Positions 31,530 to 32,471 of a stretch of DNA of 32,471 bases are shown one piece after another (the stretch's first letter is position 1; every line of letters starts with the position of its first letter). The DNA is from a virus. The stretch spans positions 1 through 32,471 of the IMG/VR virus record IMGVR_UViG_3300020156_000462, one strand, 5' to 3'. The translations under genes were made by a program, and so were the position numbers. Below the pieces are notes generated by a model. The model ran no database searches. It saw only the letters and a list, made by a program, of their open reading frames with translations, and was not told the origin of the DNA.

Positions 31530-32471
31530 ATGCCGACAATTTTTGGAACGAATTCAAATGAAACCATTTTTGGTGGAGCGACTGCTGACGAAATACTTGG
31601 ATATCTTGGGAGGGATTCCATTTCTGGAGCGGAAGGGAACGACACAATTTATGGCAACCAGGATGCCGACACTCTTTTTGGCGGGCTCGGGGCAGATGTT
31701 CTCTTCGGAGGGCAGGGTGACGATATACTTGGCGGTTACTGGTTAGAGCCAATGCAAATTTCATATGAGGTGGGAGTTGCAACAATTTATGTGTCTGCAA
31801 AGGAAGTGGCGCAGAATACGTTATACGGCAACATGGGGAATGACCTGATTTATGGTAGCATGGACAATGATACCATATTTGGCGGTCAGGGTGACGACAG
31901 AATTTATGATGACAGGGGGTATTCTTACTGGACTGACACCATATACGGCGGTGAGCTTAGGGATGACAATTTCGGTAGAGGGAATGTCATTCATGGCAAC
32001 ATGGGGAACGACACTATCAACGCCTGGGGAGGGGTCGTTTACGGCGACAGCGGGAACGATTCAATTTTTGGAAGCGGGCATTACATCGAGGATAGTGCCA
32101 CCAGTCCAAGAGATTTGGGGCGCACAACGATTTACGGTGGCGATGGCGACGATACACTTGCAGGTGCTACGGCAATGTATGGCGGCGCGGGATCTGATCT
32201 CTTCCTAAGCACGAGCTCTGGTTATGGAAAAGTCATGGATTTTGAACTGAGTGACAAAATCCAAGTTAACAAGCTTACTCAATATGATGCCAGCGGGTCC
32301 GCGATTACCCGGAGCGTTTCTGACTATGTTCGTGTCAAAACCGTCGGCAATGATGCTGTCATACAGACCACGCTCTGGCCGGGCAGCGGAGACAACAATT
32401 GGGCAGACTGCATCACACTGGTTGGGAAGGCGGGCATCAGCCTTCAGGACATCAATTGGGTAGTGGTGTAG
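31530..32471 (+). CDS. RTX-type (hemolysin-type) calcium-binding repeat protein, long
   Basis: The 313-aa protein (MPTIFGTNSNETIFGG) carries RTX nonapeptides in several blocks (GAEGNDTIYG, GGLGADVLFG, GGQGDDILGG, GNMGNDLIYG, GGQGDDRIYD, GNMGNDTINA, GDSGNDSIFG, GGDGDDTLAG) and ends with GGAGSDLFLS..YGKVMDFE and a beta C-terminus (TLVGKAGISLQDINWVVV). It shares repeat words and the C-terminal SLQDINW / ESFDRSW form with the RTX protein at 19778-20428, so the two are likely paralogues. AGGGGA lies 9 nt before the ATG. Secretion by a type I exporter is expected for the family but no exporter is in the window. The stop codon ends exactly at the window edge. Confidence 0.85.
   Translation: MPTIFGTNSNETIFGGATADEILGYLGRDSISGAEGNDTIYGNQDADTLFGGLGADVLFGGQGDDILGGYWLEPMQISYEVGVATIYVSAKEVAQNTLYGNMGNDLIYGSMDNDTIFGGQGDDRIYDDRGYSYWTDTIYGGELRDDNFGRGNVIHGNMGNDTINAWGGVVYGDSGNDSIFGSGHYIEDSATSPRDLGRTTIYGGDGDDTLAGATAMYGGAGSDLFLSTSSGYGKVMDFELSDKIQVNKLTQYDASGSAITRSVSDYVRVKTVGNDAVIQTTLWPGSGDNNWADCITLVGKAGISLQDINWVVV

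Overview
The window is the late (structural, packaging and lysis) half of a tailed, lambda/HK97-like siphovirus, most likely a prophage in a high-GC alphaproteobacterium. A Rhodospirillales/Azospirillaceae host is my guess from the very GC-rich genes and the RTX proteins; no host housekeeping gene or rRNA is present to test it. No integrase, repressor or replication gene is visible, so only part of the element is here.

The phage genes are on the minus strand and read from high to low coordinates: DNA methyltransferase (31089-30325), HNH endonuclease, P27-type small terminase, a phosphoribosyltransferase-like gene, large terminase, portal, prohead protease, major capsid protein, a decoration-like protein, a small protein, head-tail connector, head-tail joining protein, HK97-gp10-like tail completion protein, tail terminator-like protein, a small Pro-rich protein, tail tube, tail assembly chaperone with a -1 frameshift extension, tape measure (about 1750 aa), tail-tip/hub-like protein, a 286-aa distal tail protein, a tail fibre with 13 degenerate repeats, two small genes, a single-span membrane protein (holin/spanin candidate) and a GH24 lysozyme (2840-2310). 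Many junctions are short overlaps (ATGA/GTGA), as expected for one translationally coupled late operon.

Six genes do not fit this plan. They are visibly richer in AT, sit at module boundaries, and some carry their own promoter or terminator signals: a REase-like/winged-helix/PIN-like protein (1-2199, +), a three-span membrane protein with a Cys-rich tail (7801-8676, -), an exported two-domain protein (18569-19489, +), an RTX calcium-binding protein (19778-20428, +), a small exported protein (26496-26894, -) and a second RTX protein (31530-32471, +). These look like cargo ('moron') genes; the two in the 18.5-20.4 kb block run antisense to late transcription.

The strongest non-obvious signals are: (i) a perfect -1 slippery heptamer G GGA AAC in the tail chaperone gene, joined to a 108-codon extension that overlaps the tape-measure start, the lambda G/G-T arrangement; (ii) recurrent composite elements of GC-rich hairpin, U-tract, Shine-Dalgarno and start codon at four late-gene junctions, two of them almost identical; (iii) the REase-wHTH-PIN protein as a candidate defence effector; and (iv) a ComF-like phosphoribosyltransferase gene embedded between the terminase subunits.
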